Source: Bacteroidota bacterium
GTDB taxonomy: Bacteria; Bacteroidota; Bacteroidia; Flavobacteriales; Weeksellaceae
DNA: 8,965 bases
NCBI GenBank assembly: GCA_023448955.1
Contig: JAEXJU010000289.1
Span: 1-8,965 of the forward strand
Reading direction: 5' to 3'
Numbering within the stretch: position 1 is the first letter of the stretch; each line of letters begins with the position of its first letter. Below are positions 1 to 6,537 of this stretch, piece after piece. The notes under the pieces were generated by a model. It searched no databases, had not been told where the DNA came from, and worked only from the letters and a program-made list of their open reading frames with translations. A program made the position numbers and the translations under genes.

Positions 1-1
1 G

Positions 2-1615
2 AACGCCTATCCCGATTTTGCCGGACAAATCGCCATTCACCACAGTTCGATTGATGCGGAATTGAGAATCTGGATTGAAGAAAATCTCAGTTCAGGAAAA
101 CTGAAAGCCGTGGTTTCAACATCATCATTAGACTTAGGAATTGATTTTAAACCTGTCGATACGGTTATTCAAATCGGTTCTGCGAAAGGAGTTGCGAGAT
201 TTTTGCAACGCGCAGGACGAAGCGGTCATTCTCCTTTTGAGACTTCAAAAATATACTGTGTTCCGACGCATTCTCTGGAATTGATCGAAGTAGCTGCTTT
301 GAAAGAAGCCGTTAAGCAAAAGGTGATCGAACCTCGTGAACCTCAGGTTTTATGCTTTGATGTTTTGGTTCAGTTTCTGATGACCTTGGCTGTTGGAGAC
401 GGGTTTTATCCCGATGAAGTGTACGAGAGAATTAAAAAAGTATACACCTTTCAGGAAATCCGCGATGAGGAATGGAAAGCAATGATCGATTTTCTCACCA
501 TTGGCGGAAGTGCGCTAAAAAGCTACGAAGAATACCATAAAATCGTGGTAATGGAAGACGGTTTGCACAAGGTAACCTCACGGAAAATCGCAATGCTGCA
601 CCGGATGAATATGGGTGCGATTGTGAGCGATGCGATGCTGAAAGTGAAATTCATTTCCGGCGGTTATATCGGGATGGTTGAAGAGTATTTTATTTCGAGA
701 CTGAAAAAAGAAGAGAAATTTATTCTGGCAGGAAGAGTTCTGGAAGTGGCGATGATAAAGGATATGACGGTTTTCGTTCGGGCTTCCAAAGGAAAAGCGC
801 AGGCGCCGAGTTACTTGGGCGGAAGATTGCCCTTGAGTTCCAATCTCGGTCAGTTTTTACGAGAAAAATTATCAATTGCCTTGAACCCAAAAGCTTCCGA
901 GAAAGAATTGAAATTTTTGCATCCGCTGTTGGCGAATCAGGAAGAGCGGTCGCACATCCCGAAAGATGATGAATTTTTGGTGGAAATGATCAAAAACCGT
1001 GAGGGTTATCACCTTTTTATGTATCCTTTCGAAGGCCGATTAGTGCACGAAGTGATGGCTGCATTGATTGCTTACCGGATTTCAAAGCTGTCTCCGATTT
1101 CCTTTTCGATGGCGATGAACGATTATGGTTTCGAACTGTTCAGTGATAAAGAAATTCCGCTTAATGAGGATAATTTAGATAAAATATTAACCAGAGACAA
1201 TCTGATGACCGACGTGATTTCCAGCATCAATGCGGCAGAAATGGCAAGAAGGAAATTCCGTGATATTGCAGTCATTTCCGGAATGGTGGTTCAGAATTTT
1301 CCCGGACAGCAGCGTTCCAATAAATCGCTTCAAAGTTCGGCAGGTTTGATTTTCAAAGTTCTGGAAGACCACGATCCGAACCATTTCCTGGTTAGACAGG
1401 CTTACACGGAGGTGTTTAATATGCAGTTGCAGGAACAGCGCTTGGTGGAAGCGTTCAAAAGAATCGAAAAATCAAAAATAATCCTGAAATTTGCCAACGC
1501 TTTTACACCTTTAAGTTTCCCGATTAAGGTTGATAGCTTGAGACAGACTTTGACGAGTGAAGATTTGGATTCGAGGATTCAGAAACTGATTCAGCAGGCA
1601 AAGAAGATTAAATAG
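2..1615 (+). CDS. Lhr-like ligase-associated DEXH-box DNA helicase, C-terminal part (5' end outside window)
   Basis: This is the C-terminal two thirds of a superfamily 2 DNA helicase of the Lhr type, of the subgroup found with ATP-dependent DNA ligase, a beta-lactamase-fold exonuclease and PdeM in a DNA damage response module. The frame is open from base 2, so the TTG at 62 is not the true start. Visible residues 13-16 read HHSS, as in Lhr proteins. Motif V (STSSLDLGIDF) is at about 39-49 and motif VI (QRAGRSGHS) at about 69-77. After a winged-helix-like stretch comes the Lhr-core/DEAD-associated domain, with GGYIGMVEEYF, LAGRVLEV and a GGRLPLSS segment. About 538 residues are present; the family is usually a little over 800, so roughly the ATPase lobe 1 (Walker A, DEXH) is missing through window truncation and not decay. 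pdeM follows on the same strand, which supports the subgroup. Family assignment is firm; the role in repair is known only by association. Confidence 0.93.
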   Translation, partial: NAYPDFAGQIAIHHSSIDAELRIWIEENLSSGKLKAVVSTSSLDLGIDFKPVDTVIQIGSAKGVARFLQRAGRSGHSPFETSKIYCVPTHSLELIEVAALKEAVKQKVIEPREPQVLCFDVLVQFLMTLAVGDGFYPDEVYERIKKVYTFQEIRDEEWKAMIDFLTIGGSALKSYEEYHKIVVMEDGLHKVTSRKIAMLHRMNMGAIVSDAMLKVKFISGGYIGMVEEYFISRLKKEEKFILAGRVLEVAMIKDMTVFVRASKGKAQAPSYLGGRLPLSSNLGQFLREKLSIALNPKASEKELKFLHPLLANQEERSHIPKDDEFLVEMIKNREGYHLFMYPFEGRLVHEVMAALIAYRISKLSPISFSMAMNDYGFELFSDKEIPLNEDNLDKILTRDNLMTDVISSINAAEMARRKFRDIAVISGMVVQNFPGQQRSNKSLQSSAGLIFKVLEDHDPNHFLVRQAYTEVFNMQLQEQRLVEAFKRIEKSKIILKFANAFTPLSFPIKVDSLRQTLTSEDLDSRIQKLIQQAKKIK

Positions 1616-1629
1616 TAATTTATTTATTT

Positions 1630-1709
1630 GGGCAGCTTAATCCGCCCTCCGTTCCCGCTTTTTTGTTCCGCTTCGCTACACAAAAAGAGCTCCACTCAGG
1701 TCGGGCTGC
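1630..1709. repeat. Structured GC-richer intergenic element with nested inverted repeats
   Basis: This stretch between the helicase gene and pdeM begins with GGGCAGC and ends with GGGCTGC. GCAGC (1632-1636) can pair with GCTGC (1705-1709). Inside, a T-rich arm ending TTTTTGT (about 1659-1666) pairs with ACAAAAA (1680-1686) around a loop containing CCGCTTCGCTAC. The flanks are AT-rich, so its composition stands out. It resembles a dispersed intergenic element I recall from Chryseobacterium-type genomes, but only one copy lies in this window, so its repetitive nature is inferred. The inner hairpin could also act as a weak terminator or mRNA-end structure after the helicase gene. Confidence 0.5.
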
Positions 1710-1773
1710 GAAGTTTGACATAAAAACAAATTGGACCAGAAGAAACAAAATCTGACTGGCAACAGAATTAAAA

Positions 1774-2418
1774 ATGAAAATAGTAACTAAAAATATCAAC
1801 GTTCAAAACGAAGTTTTCACCTTAACCAATCAGCGTGCGCTGTTCTGGAAAAAAGAAAAAGCTTTGATCCTTTCAGATTTACACATCGGAAAAACCGCCC
1901 ATTTCCGCAAAAACGGAATTGCCCTTTCCGATCAGGTTTTCGAAAACGATTTACAAAGATTATCTGTTCTCATCGAATATTTTAAACCCGAAAAATTCCT
2001 CGTTGTTGGAGATCTTCTTCACGCAGGAGACAATTCCGGTGTTGATAAGTTTTGTGAATGGAAAAATCAATACTCAAACCTGGAGTTCCACTTAATAGAA
2101 GGCAATCACGACAGAATATCAAAAAAGCTGGAAGCCAAACTTTGCCTGAATTTCAGAGACCAAATACTGGAAATCGATGATTTTATGTTCGTCCACGATT
2201 TTCAGAAAAAAAATGAGAAATTTCAGATTACGGGTCACATTCATCCTGGATTTGTCATTAATTCTTTGGTGAAAAATATAAAACTGCCTTGTTTTGTTGT
2301 TTCAGAAAATCAGTTATTGCTTCCTGCATTCAGTGAGTTTACCGGTCTTGACACAAAAAATCTCCCTAAAAAAGGAAGATTCTATGTCTTTACGGATGCG
2401 GAAATATATGAGATTTAG
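1774..2418 (+). CDS. pdeM: Ligase-associated DNA damage response endonuclease PdeM (calcineurin-like metallophosphoesterase)
   Basis: This 214-residue cytosolic metallophosphoesterase has the full calcineurin-like metal-binding motif set: LSDLHIG (D35, H37), VVGDLLH (D80, H83), EGNHDR (N111, H112, D113), VHDF (H141) and TGHIHPG (H155, H157). These residues should bind two metal ions, usually Mn or Fe type, for phosphodiester hydrolysis. The length and the compact single domain match the PdeM family, which sits with a DNA ligase, an Lhr-like helicase and an exonuclease in many bacteria. Here the helicase gene lies 158 bases upstream on the same strand, the strongest support for PdeM over a generic phosphoesterase. 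The ATG at 1774 follows an A-rich stretch without a clear Shine-Dalgarno, as usual in Bacteroidota. The stop overlaps the convergent SemiSWEET stop by 4 bases, and no terminator hairpin is visible between them. Its natural DNA substrate is not evident from sequence. Confidence 0.9.
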   Translation: MKIVTKNINVQNEVFTLTNQRALFWKKEKALILSDLHIGKTAHFRKNGIALSDQVFENDLQRLSVLIEYFKPEKFLVVGDLLHAGDNSGVDKFCEWKNQYSNLEFHLIEGNHDRISKKLEAKLCLNFRDQILEIDDFMFVHDFQKKNEKFQITGHIHPGFVINSLVKNIKLPCFVVSENQLLLPAFSEFTGLDTKNLPKKGRFYVFTDAEIYEI

Positions 2419-2675
2419 TTTTTCTTTTTAAAAATCATGCAGCAAATCAGCAAAGTGATATTGACCAGAACTGAAAAGCCATTGGACAAAATAATTGGTA
2501 ATTCGTCCTGTAAAATTCCGTACCAAACCCAAAGAGATAATCCGGTTATCAAGACCAGAAGCATCACTACGGAAATATCTTCGGCATTTTTTTCTTTTAT
2601 AACTTTTATCAGTTGTGGCATCATTGCAATAGATGTGATTCCACCGGCAATCAAACCCAGTAATTCTGTATTCAT
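2415..2675 (-). CDS. SemiSWEET-type sugar transporter (PQ-loop, 3 TM)
   Basis: This 86-residue integral membrane protein has one triple-helix bundle of the MtN3/SWEET (PQ-loop) family. The PQ signature is at residues 20-21 in TM1 (about 4-22). TM2 lies at about 36-54 and TM3 at about 60-80, and the protein ends in a basic KKKN tail. The WVWYGILQDELP stretch and the Asn at 65 (LSNGF) match the conserved Trp/Asn pair that lines the sugar pocket in characterised SemiSWEETs. These proteins act as homodimers in the inner membrane and carry mono- or disaccharides passively; the substrate here cannot be told. The ATG overlaps the TGA of the upstream catalase-like gene (ATGA), so translation is probably coupled and both share one mRNA. 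The 3' end overlaps the pdeM stop tail to tail. Confidence 0.88.
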   Translation of the reverse strand: MNTELLGLIAGGITSIAMMPQLIKVIKEKNAEDISVVMLLVLITGLSLWVWYGILQDELPIILSNGFSVLVNITLLICCMIFKKKN

Positions 2676-3652
2676 AAATGATTATTTTTTCTTGTTGTAA
2701 AAGATGCTTTATATGCTTCATCTCGTAATCTCTGGATTCTTCCGACAGGCTGTAATTCTTCAATACTTTCAAAAGGATTGAATGATAAACCTTCCACCCA
2801 TCGATTATCTTTGTCCATCTTCTCTGTGATTCTAACCGTTCCCATTGAAATAAATTCAGAATCTTTCCACATTTTATTTAATTGGTTGACAGGCTGTTTT
2901 TCCAAATCATAACAATATTGAACCATCAATTCTAATTCGTAATTATTATCGTTAAGATAGTTCTCAATTGAATGATCGATACGCCTTGTATCTACTTTGG
3001 TGGGAACATTTTTCGGAGTTAGTTTTAATTTAACCAAATGATTTCCTAATCTGTAAACACCAATGGAATGGTAATCTAATGACAGTATAAAATGGTTTCG
3101 TCTTCGCAGGAATTTTAAAAGCTCAGCTATAAATGAAGGATGATAAAGAGAAGGTGAGATCAAAAGAAAATCCTTCACAATCTTTAGAAAATTCCAAATT
3201 TTTTGTAAAATGTTTCCTGAAAAAAACCGGTTTATTGAAATGAAAATTTTAAGAAATCGAGGAACATTGTTAATCGGAAACAATGGGAAATTCACCAGTG
3301 GAAAATTAGCAATTTTTTCCTTTTTATCAGAAATTTTGACCGAAAATCCATAAGCCGGAATTGTTCTTTTCTGAGAAACCAATTTCATATGTGCATTAGA
3401 TATTCGGATCAGACAATCCAATTCTTTTTTTGGGAAAATATGATATTCTTCTAAATTTTCATTTAGAAAAAAAGTTCCTTTTAATGTTGAATAGGCTGTA
3501 ACGTGAGCATCTCTGGTTTTGTAACTTACGTTATTAATTTTGTTCGATTTTGAAACAAAATTTCTAATAGCTGTACAAGCTTTTTCCAGAAGTTTAAACT
3601 CTTTTGAAGTAAGGGAATCTAAGTCCGGATTATATTTTATTTTGGAAGCCAT
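2672..3652 (-). CDS. Small catalase-fold (catalase-related) haem protein
   Basis: This protein of 326 residues resembles the minimal catalase-related family, not full-length (about 480+) catalase. Numbering from the ATG at 3652: AHVTAYSTLKGTF (from 49) aligns with the distal-His strand of catalase (H50). SQKRTIPAYGFSVKI (from 93) corresponds to the RDxRGFAVKF stretch, and VNFPLFPINNVPRF (from 120) to NNTPVFFIRDPIKF, keeping one Asn. YHSIGVYRLGNHLVKLKLTP (from 194) is the segment typical of small catalase-like proteins. RDEAY (R310, Y314) near the C terminus fits the RxxxY haem-ligand pattern. Haem binding and peroxidase-like activity are therefore plausible but unproven. An upstream in-frame TTG at 3664 would add four residues; I prefer the ATG. 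No signal peptide is visible. The gene overlaps the SemiSWEET start by ATGA. The gap to the upstream terminator is about 30 bases, leaving little room for a separate promoter. Confidence 0.75.
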   Translation of the reverse strand: MASKIKYNPDLDSLTSKEFKLLEKACTAIRNFVSKSNKINNVSYKTRDAHVTAYSTLKGTFFLNENLEEYHIFPKKELDCLIRISNAHMKLVSQKRTIPAYGFSVKISDKKEKIANFPLVNFPLFPINNVPRFLKIFISINRFFSGNILQKIWNFLKIVKDFLLISPSLYHPSFIAELLKFLRRRNHFILSLDYHSIGVYRLGNHLVKLKLTPKNVPTKVDTRRIDHSIENYLNDNNYELELMVQYCYDLEKQPVNQLNKMWKDSEFISMGTVRITEKMDKDNRWVEGLSFNPFESIEELQPVGRIQRLRDEAYKASFTTRKNNHL

Positions 3653-3678
3653 ACTAATATCCAAACTAAAATGAAGCC

Positions 3679-3706
3679 AAAAAAATAAGCTCCGAAAGGA
3701 GCTTAT
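3679..3706 (-). terminator. Rho-independent terminator of the cold-shock gene
   Basis: ATAAGCTCC (3685-3693) and GGAGCTTAT (3698-3706) form a perfect 9-bp stem with a GAAA loop as read on the + strand. On the - strand the stem is followed by seven T (complement of 3679-3685). It lies 21 bases after the stop of the cold-shock-domain gene. Partial readthrough may feed the catalase-like gene that starts only 26 bases further on. Confidence 0.85.
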
Positions 3707-3727
3707 GATATTTTAATTGAAATATGA

Positions 3728-4150
3728 TTACTTGATTAAAGTAATATTGACAGCAGAAAAACCTTTTGGTGATTTTTCCTTTTCGAAAGAAACTCTGTTT
3801 CCTTTTTTCAAAGGCTGATCGGCATTATTTCCGTGAAAAAATACATTCTCTTTATTGTTATCTTCTGTGATAAAACCATAGCCTTTATCACTTAAAAAAG
3901 TAACAATTCCTTTTTTCAATGTTTCTTCCGCTTCTATCGGCGCTGCACCTAACTGGATATTATCGATATCCACCTCTACCCTTTCTTCAGGTGGTGTAGA
4001 TGTAAGCCTTCCGTAAGCATCGACATACATAAATTCTACTTCTTTTCCTTTGTCGTTATTAGTTTTACGCTCTTCACGACGCTGTGCTTTTTCTTTTTGC
4101 TTTTGTAGTTTTTTCTTAAAATTTTCTTTTTTTGAGAAAGAATCTGCCAT
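3728..4150 (-). CDS. Cold-shock-domain protein with basic N-terminal extension
   Basis: This 140-residue protein has a C-terminal cold-shock domain at about 78-140. RNP1 is KGYGFI (89-94) and RNP2 is VFFHG (103-107), the aromatic surface that binds single-stranded RNA or DNA. The N terminus (about 1-36) is a highly charged Lys/Glu/Arg helix, probably a short coiled coil or a nucleic-acid-binding tail. A linker containing FMYVDAYGRLTSTPPE joins the two parts. This layout is common in Bacteroidota and is longer than classical 65-70-residue CspA. The likely role is an RNA chaperone in the cytosol. It is transcribed away from crcB and ends at its own terminator. A TATATTTG box about 212 bases upstream would give a long 5' leader, as many cold-shock mRNAs have. 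Family assignment is firm; cold induction is inferred. Confidence 0.92.
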   Translation of the reverse strand: MADSFSKKENFKKKLQKQKEKAQRREERKTNNDKGKEVEFMYVDAYGRLTSTPPEERVEVDIDNIQLGAAPIEAEETLKKGIVTFLSDKGYGFITEDNNKENVFFHGNNADQPLKKGNRVSFEKEKSPKGFSAVNITLIK

Positions 4151-4488
4151 AAATTATTGCTTGTTGTTTTAAATTATTTTAATGATGAATCAAAAGAAAC
4201 CGAAATCTCTGAGAGATTGTTGTCCGAAATCAATTGTTATAAGATAAAATAGTCTGTCTGTATTGCTATCAGGAATTAAAAAATAAAACTTGAATCAGTT
4301 TGAGAATACAAATGAGAAAATTGTATCAGCAAAAGCAGTGGACTGTTTATAAATTATAATGCAAATATACAAAAAATTATGAAAAATTTAAAATGATTAA
4401 TAAATCGTTTGCATCGGCACTATCTATAAATAATAAAAATTATTGAAAATCTATTCCAGAAAAAAACGGAATTTTATATTTTAGCATA
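4151..4488. other. Divergent intergenic region between the cold-shock gene and crcB
   Basis: This AT-rich 338-base region holds no convincing gene on either strand. Reading on the - strand it probably carries the promoter (4362-4369) and about 200 nt of leader for the cold-shock gene. It contains the small palindrome AATCTCTGAGAGATT (4204-4218), flanked by two CCGAAAT copies (4200-4206 and 4224-4230), and an imperfect CAGT/ACTG pair near 4336-4345. For crcB, a TATATTTT at 4475-4482 lies only 6 bases before the ATG, too close for an ordinary leader. No fluoride-riboswitch motif was seen before crcB. Confidence 0.5.
4362..4369 (-). promoter_or_regulatory. Probable -7 box of the cold-shock gene promoter
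   Basis: The - strand reads TATATTTG followed by C, an exact match to the Bacteroidota -7 consensus TAnnTTTG. No clear TTTG is present 17-23 bases upstream, only T-rich sequence, so the -33 element is weak. If used, transcription starts near 4355 and leaves a leader of about 200 nt before the ATG at 4150. Confidence 0.5.
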
Positions 4489-4854
4489 ATGAAAAATCTG
4501 ATTTATATTTTTCTTGGTGGCGGAACCGGAAGCCTATTACGCTTTCTGATTTCCAATTACACCCAAAAACTTTGGAATATCAACTCCTTCCCATTTGGAA
4601 CCTTTTTAGTCAATATATCAGGCTGCTTTTTAATTGGATGTTTATCTGCATACTTCTTGAAAATTGATAATTCTCTAAAATATTTATTAATAACAGGACT
4701 TTGTGGTGGTTATACAACTTTCTCTACTTTCTCAGCTGAGAATTTTTCTTTGTATCAAAATTCTAATTATGGCGTTCTGATTTTTTATAGTCTTTCTAGC
4801 ATTATTATAGGGATATTGATGGTTTTTTTGGGATTTCAGGTTGTTAAAAATTAA
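4489..4854 (+). CDS. crcB: Fluoride-specific ion channel FluC (CrcB)
   Basis: This 121-residue membrane protein of four helices (about 4-22, 34-56, 64-84, 94-118) exports fluoride passively as a dual-topology dimer and so protects the cell from fluoride that enters as HF. The family signatures are complete: GGGTGSLLRF near the N terminus, PFGTFLVNISGCFLIG with pore Asn 42, and GGYTTFSTFS with Phe 78 and Phe 81 at the positions of the two pore-lining phenylalanines, near the central Na site. The length is normal for the family and only one copy is present, so a homodimer is expected. It is divergent from the cold-shock gene and no riboswitch was recognised upstream. It appears to be the last core protein gene before the tRNA and the island. 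Confidence 0.96.
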   Translation: MKNLIYIFLGGGTGSLLRFLISNYTQKLWNINSFPFGTFLVNISGCFLIGCLSAYFLKIDNSLKYLLITGLCGGYTTFSTFSAENFSLYQNSNYGVLIFYSLSSIIIGILMVFLGFQVVKN

Positions 4855-4901
4855 TTTTTCCTTTTGATAATTAGACATTTAATTCTTTTTTAAAAAAATT
4901 A

Positions 4902-4933
4902 TTTGCTAGGAACGCAAAAGCTTTCTATATTTG
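4902..4933 (+). promoter_or_regulatory. Bacteroidota-type promoter of tRNA-Ser
   Basis: TTTG at 4902-4905 and TATATTTG at 4926-4933 are separated by 20 bases, matching the TTTG-N(17-23)-TAnnTTTG consensus of the Bacteroidota housekeeping sigma factor. Transcription would start near 4940, about 25 bases before the tRNA. It is the best promoter match in the window and supports the phylum assignment. Confidence 0.8.
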
Positions 4934-4964
4934 CACCACTGAAAACGAGAAATCGTATAAGTAA

Positions 4965-5052
4965 GGAGAGTTGGCAGAGTGGTCGATTGCGGCAGTCTTG
5001 AAAACTGTTGACTGTAACAGGTCCGGGGGTTCGAATCCCTCACTCTCCGCCA
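4965..5052 (+). tRNA. tRNA-Ser (anticodon UGA)
   Basis: The acceptor stem GGAGAGT (4965-4971) pairs perfectly with ACTCTCC (5042-5048), followed by discriminator G and an encoded CCA (5050-5052). The D stem is GCA/TGC. The anticodon stem GCAGT/ACTGT encloses CTTGAAA with TGA at 4999-5001. A long variable arm (about 5007-5022) marks a class II tRNA, as expected for serine. The T arm is GGGGG-TTCGAAT-CCCTC. It decodes UCA and related UCN codons. Its 3' end faces an integrase gene and probably serves as the attachment site of the island; the gene remains intact. Confidence 0.97.
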
Positions 5053-5073
5053 GTTGGGAAACCAAAATAATCT

Positions 5074-5109
5074 AAAACGCTGTAAACATCAATGTTTACA
5101 GCGTTTTTT
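5074..5109 (+). terminator. Strong rho-independent terminator after tRNA-Ser
   Basis: A perfect 15-bp stem (5074-5088 with 5093-5107) carries a TCAA loop and runs directly into a T tract (5104-5109). It lies 22 bases after the CCA and would end the tRNA transcript. The stem is nearly symmetric in sequence (A-rich 5' foot, T-rich 3' foot), so it can work in both directions and insulate the tRNA from the island. Confidence 0.9.
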
Positions 5110-5137
5110 GTTTTAGCTCAGGTATCAAAAAAAATCA

Positions 5138-5205
5138 AAATAGGTCACGATTTATATGTCCTATTTCGTGTCCCATTCAAAAAATCACAAAAATGGGTCA
5201 CGAAA
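5138..5205. repeat. Cluster of GGTCACGA-like repeats, candidate integrase arm-type sites
   Basis: Three related boxes lie between the tRNA terminator and the integrase gene: GGTCACGA at 5143-5150, inverted TCGTGTCC at 5166-5173, and GGTCACGA at 5196-5203. They build two interlocked inverted repeats, each with one mismatch: AAATAGGTCA (5138-5147) with TGTCCTATTT (5157-5166), and TTTCGTGTCCCATT (5164-5177) with AATGGGTCACGAAA (5192-5205). Both mismatches fall at the same place, because the middle box has T where the others imply A. Position and symmetry fit arm-type binding sites of the integrase or an operator for its gene; neither is shown. Confidence 0.55.
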
Positions 5206-5304
5206 AATCAATGAAAACCTGACCAATAGGCAGTCTAACGATTGTACATCTTGCAAAAAGTGGTAACAAAGAGTAAATTATTAAACCATTAAAGTTATCA
5301 CACA

Positions 5305-6537
5305 ATGAACAAAACATTCAACCTGTTATTCTTTATCAAAAAGAATAAAATCAGAACAAACGGAACCGCTCCAATCTACTTACGAATCACTATAGATGGC
5401 AAGATAGCGGACATTGCTGCTAAAAGGTATATTGATCCAAAGAAATGGGATGTTAAATCACACAAGGCGTTAGGAAATACTCAAGAAGCTAAAACACTAA
5501 ATCTCTATCTTAAAACATTGGAACAGAAAGTTTACGATTACCACTACCAGATGCTGAAAGAGGAGAATGATGTGACAGCAATGAGTTTAAAATCTAAACT
5601 GCTTGGAACTGACATTGAGCAAAGAATGCTTATTCCGATATTCCAGGAGCATAATGACAAAGTAGAAGCTTTAATCGGTCAGGATTTTGCCCCAGGAACA
5701 TTGGAGCGCTATAAAACATCTTTAAAGCATACCCAGGAATTCATTAATTGGAAATACAAAGTTTCTGATATTGATATTACGGAAATTGATCACGGTTTTG
5801 TAAGTGATTATGATTTCTGGCTGCGCAGTGTGCGTAAATGCGGAAACAATACTGCTGTGAAATATCTCAAGAATTTCAAAAAGATCATCCGTTTGTGTAT
5901 GGCGCATGGTTGGATCACCAAAGACCCTTTTCTTGGCTATAAAGCGAAGATCAAAGCTGTGGAAAGACCTTATCTTACCAAAGAAGAAATCCAGATGATC
6001 TATGAAAAGAACTTTGCATCAGACCGATTGAATCAAGTTCGGGATATTTTTCTATTTAGCTGCTATACCGGATTGGCTTATGTGGATGTCAAGCAATTGT
6101 CAAAATCTAACATCAATGTCGGCATTGACGGTGACCAATGGATTTTTACTCATCGTCAAAAGACAGATACCTCAACAAGAGTACCTCTATTGCCTGTTGC
6201 TCAGGAGCTGGTTTTAAAATATGAAAACCATCCGCAATGTGTCAATTCGGATGTCCTGTTTCCGGTTCTCAGCAATCAGAAAATGAATTCTTACCTCAAA
6301 GAAATTGCGAGCATTTGTGGTATCAATAAAGATTTAACATTCCATATCGCAAGGCACACGTTTGCTACTACTGTTACTTTGTCCAATGGTGTTCCGATTG
6401 AAAGTGTGAGTAAAATGCTGGGGCATACGAATATAAAAACCACTCAGCATTATGCGAAGATTCTGGATAAGAAAGTGAGTGATGATATGGCGGTTTTACG
6501 AAGTAAAATGCAAGATAAAAGTAGAAGTAAAGAATAA
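5305..6537 (+). CDS. Tyrosine site-specific recombinase (island integrase)
   Basis: This 410-residue Bacteroidetes-type integrase has three parts: an N-terminal arm-DNA-binding domain (about 1-90, with TAPIYLRITIDGKIADIAAK and the IDPKKWD motif), a SAM-like core-binding domain (about 105-205), and a catalytic domain (about 220-395). Visible catalytic residues are K286 in the beta hairpin, H347 and R350 in HIARHTF, H374 in LGHTN, and nucleophile Y383 in QHYAKI. The usual first Arg (TGLR) is replaced by Ala 258 in TGLAYVDV, a change seen in many Bacteroidetes recombinases; IntDOT of CTnDOT likewise lacks this Arg. The length is typical and the frame is intact, so the enzyme is probably active. 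It should cut and rejoin DNA at the tRNA-Ser attachment site. The ATG at 5305 follows an A-rich leader. No excisionase gene was recognised beside it. Confidence 0.95.
   Translation: MNKTFNLLFFIKKNKIRTNGTAPIYLRITIDGKIADIAAKRYIDPKKWDVKSHKALGNTQEAKTLNLYLKTLEQKVYDYHYQMLKEENDVTAMSLKSKLLGTDIEQRMLIPIFQEHNDKVEALIGQDFAPGTLERYKTSLKHTQEFINWKYKVSDIDITEIDHGFVSDYDFWLRSVRKCGNNTAVKYLKNFKKIIRLCMAHGWITKDPFLGYKAKIKAVERPYLTKEEIQMIYEKNFASDRLNQVRDIFLFSCYTGLAYVDVKQLSKSNINVGIDGDQWIFTHRQKTDTSTRVPLLPVAQELVLKYENHPQCVNSDVLFPVLSNQKMNSYLKEIASICGINKDLTFHIARHTFATTVTLSNGVPIESVSKMLGHTNIKTTQHYAKILDKKVSDDMAVLRSKMQDKSRSKE

Noticed and set aside
1187..1384. Short - strand open frame within the helicase gene
   Set aside because: It is antisense to conserved Lhr-core coding sequence and has no independent support.
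2428..2772. Open frames on both strands across the SemiSWEET gene (2437-2700 + and 2428-2772 -)
   Set aside because: They lie in other frames of the well-supported SemiSWEET and catalase-like genes and show no recognisable protein features.
4204..4218. Palindrome AATCTCTGAGAGATT as a terminator
   Set aside because: The stem is only six pairs and no T tract follows on either strand.
4371..4488. Fluoride riboswitch before crcB
   Set aside because: The region is almost pure A/T and I could not find the conserved GG-GATGG and pairing elements.
5025..5052. Second copy of the tRNA 3' end as a right attachment site
   Set aside because: I found no repeat of this sequence elsewhere in the window.
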